A stretch of 7,304 nucleotides of DNA from JAWXVD01 sp044425705 (GTDB taxonomy: Bacteria; Bacillota; Clostridia; Lachnospirales; Lachnospiraceae). The stretch is from assembly GCA_044425705.1 (NCBI GenBank), contig JAWXVD010000154.1, forward strand, positions 1 through 7,304. The letters run 5' to 3'. Each line of letters starts with the position of its first letter. Positions within the stretch are counted from its first letter, which is position 1. A model generated the notes under the pieces. It was not told the origin of the DNA, ran no database searches, and saw nothing but the letters and a program-made list of their open reading frames with translations. Shown in pieces: positions 6,837 through 7,304 of the stretch. The position numbers and the translations under genes were made by a program.

Positions 6837-7183
6837 CTACTCTTCTTTAAACTTCCATTTAACCTCCAAGGTATCGTTATCATATACAACAACTTCTTCA
6901 ATGAGTTCTACCAGTAACTCATCTGTGATTTCAGTTATGTCGGTAATGTTTTCATAATTTAGCATAAACGATTTCTCAAATTCAATTTGTTCTTCAAGCG
7001 ATTTTATTTGCTTATTTACATCCTCTAATTCCAACTCTATTTTATTCCGCTTAGTTGCAATTGCATCATGTTGCTGATCAAAGACTACATCATCAATTAG
7101 CTTATCCGAATGATTTTGAAATACCTCTTTTAATCGTTGCACCCATTTAGTACACTCTTTTGATAATTTGTTTCTCTTTATCA
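6837..7183 (-). pseudogene. C-terminal remnant of a large serine recombinase
   Basis: The frame ends at TAG 6837-6839 and encodes the tail of a large serine site-specific recombinase: a charged coiled coil (about KRNKIELELEDVNKQIKSLE) followed by ITDELLVELIEEVVVYD and a final EVKWKFKEE, matching the usual 'IT.ELV..LIE.I.VYd...iei.w.F' ending of clostridial recombinases. The N-terminal catalytic serine resolvase domain and zinc-ribbon region are absent. From a GTG at 7142, 101 residues can be read; the same frame stays open upstream to the repeat edge at 7183 and further into the repeat, but that part does not look like recombinase. The gene was probably cut by the event that placed the inverted repeat at 7184. 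The remnant cannot catalyse recombination. The alternative, that the rest of the gene lies across an assembly join, is not excluded. Confidence 0.7.
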
Positions 7184-7299
7184 GTAAGCGTGAAAGATAG
7201 CACGCATTGAAAAACCTTCCACAAATCGTTATGATTCTTGTGGAAGGTTAATTTTTACATTAGATGGAATATTTTCTGACCAAGGAAGCAATTTTGTAA
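7184..7299. repeat. Right copy of the 116-bp inverted repeat
   Basis: This is the exact reverse complement of 1-116. Its inner edge (7184) lies directly upstream of the remaining piece of a serine recombinase gene, so the repeat appears to have replaced or displaced the rest of that gene. Five further bases (7300-7304) follow on the outer side. The pair brackets about 7.07 kb that includes all four defence-type genes. Identity between copies implies recent duplication, gene conversion, or an assembly effect. Confidence 0.95.
7213..7249. terminator. Second copy of the bidirectional hairpin, in the right repeat
   Basis: This is the same 12-bp stem as at 51-87, present because it lies inside the inverted repeat. 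T-rich tracts flank it on both strands. Placed upstream of the recombinase remnant and the defence genes, it would insulate the island from transcription entering from the right, so both ends of the island carry the same insulator-like structure. Confidence 0.6.
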
Positions 7300-7304
7300 T
7301 ATCT

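Noticed and set aside
7143..7247. Extension of the recombinase frame into the right inverted repeat, and an alternative frame there ending in LTDKEKQIIKRVY
   Set aside because: Both are open, but neither resembles the expected recombinase sequence and both cross the repeat boundary; openness over such a short distance is not evidence of a gene.
1..7304. CRISPR array, tRNA, rRNA or retron
   Set aside because: No spaced short direct repeats, tRNA cloverleaf or rRNA sequence was seen, and no reverse transcriptase gene accompanies the OLD protein.

Overview
The window is an AT-rich piece of a low-GC Gram-positive genome, most likely a Clostridia/Firmicutes member. The support is strong GGAGG/GAGGTGA-type Shine-Dalgarno sequences, A/T-rich codon use, a clean sigma-A-type promoter, and the C-terminal end of a large serine recombinase of the kind common on clostridial mobile elements. 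All real genes read on the minus strand, so transcription runs from right to left. No genus can be named from this sequence alone.

The core is a two-gene anti-phage module of the Gabija type. It has an OLD-family ATPase/TOPRIM nuclease (GajA-like, 3122-5113) and a UvrD/PcrA-like superfamily 1 helicase (GajB-like, 1110-3140). The two genes overlap by 19 bp. Both proteins keep the diagnostic motifs and both are longer than the founding Gabija proteins. Two further genes flank the pair on the same strand. Upstream (5390-6634) is a protein of unknown family with an RNSLVH (R-x4-H) HEPN-like motif near its C terminus. Downstream (127-1038) is a protein with a DUF4145/HEPN-like N-terminal segment (R-x3-N-x3-H). 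They may be extra parts of the defence locus, but that is inferred from position and motif only.

Region by region: 1-116 is the left copy of a perfect 116-bp inverted repeat carrying a bidirectional terminator-like hairpin. 127-1038 is the DUF4145-like gene. 1110-3140 and 3122-5113 are the helicase and nuclease genes. 5114-5389 is a 276-bp spacer holding a possible 27-codon small ORF and a nested palindrome/weak terminator. 5390-6634 is the HEPN-like gene. Its best promoter, ribosome binding site and ATG (6690) lie in a different reading frame from its body, with an A7 run between them. 6767-6810 is a strong terminator. 6837-7183 is a broken serine recombinase end. 7184-7299 is the right copy of the inverted repeat.

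The whole four-gene island is therefore enclosed by identical inverted repeats and sits against a truncated site-specific recombinase. This fits an acquired or movable defence cassette. It could also mean that the window is a contig ending in repeats at both sides. By family precedent, GajA would nick or cut DNA through its TOPRIM domain under nucleotide control and GajB would act as its helicase/ATPase partner. The HEPN-like proteins, if active, could add an RNA-cutting or growth-arrest step.
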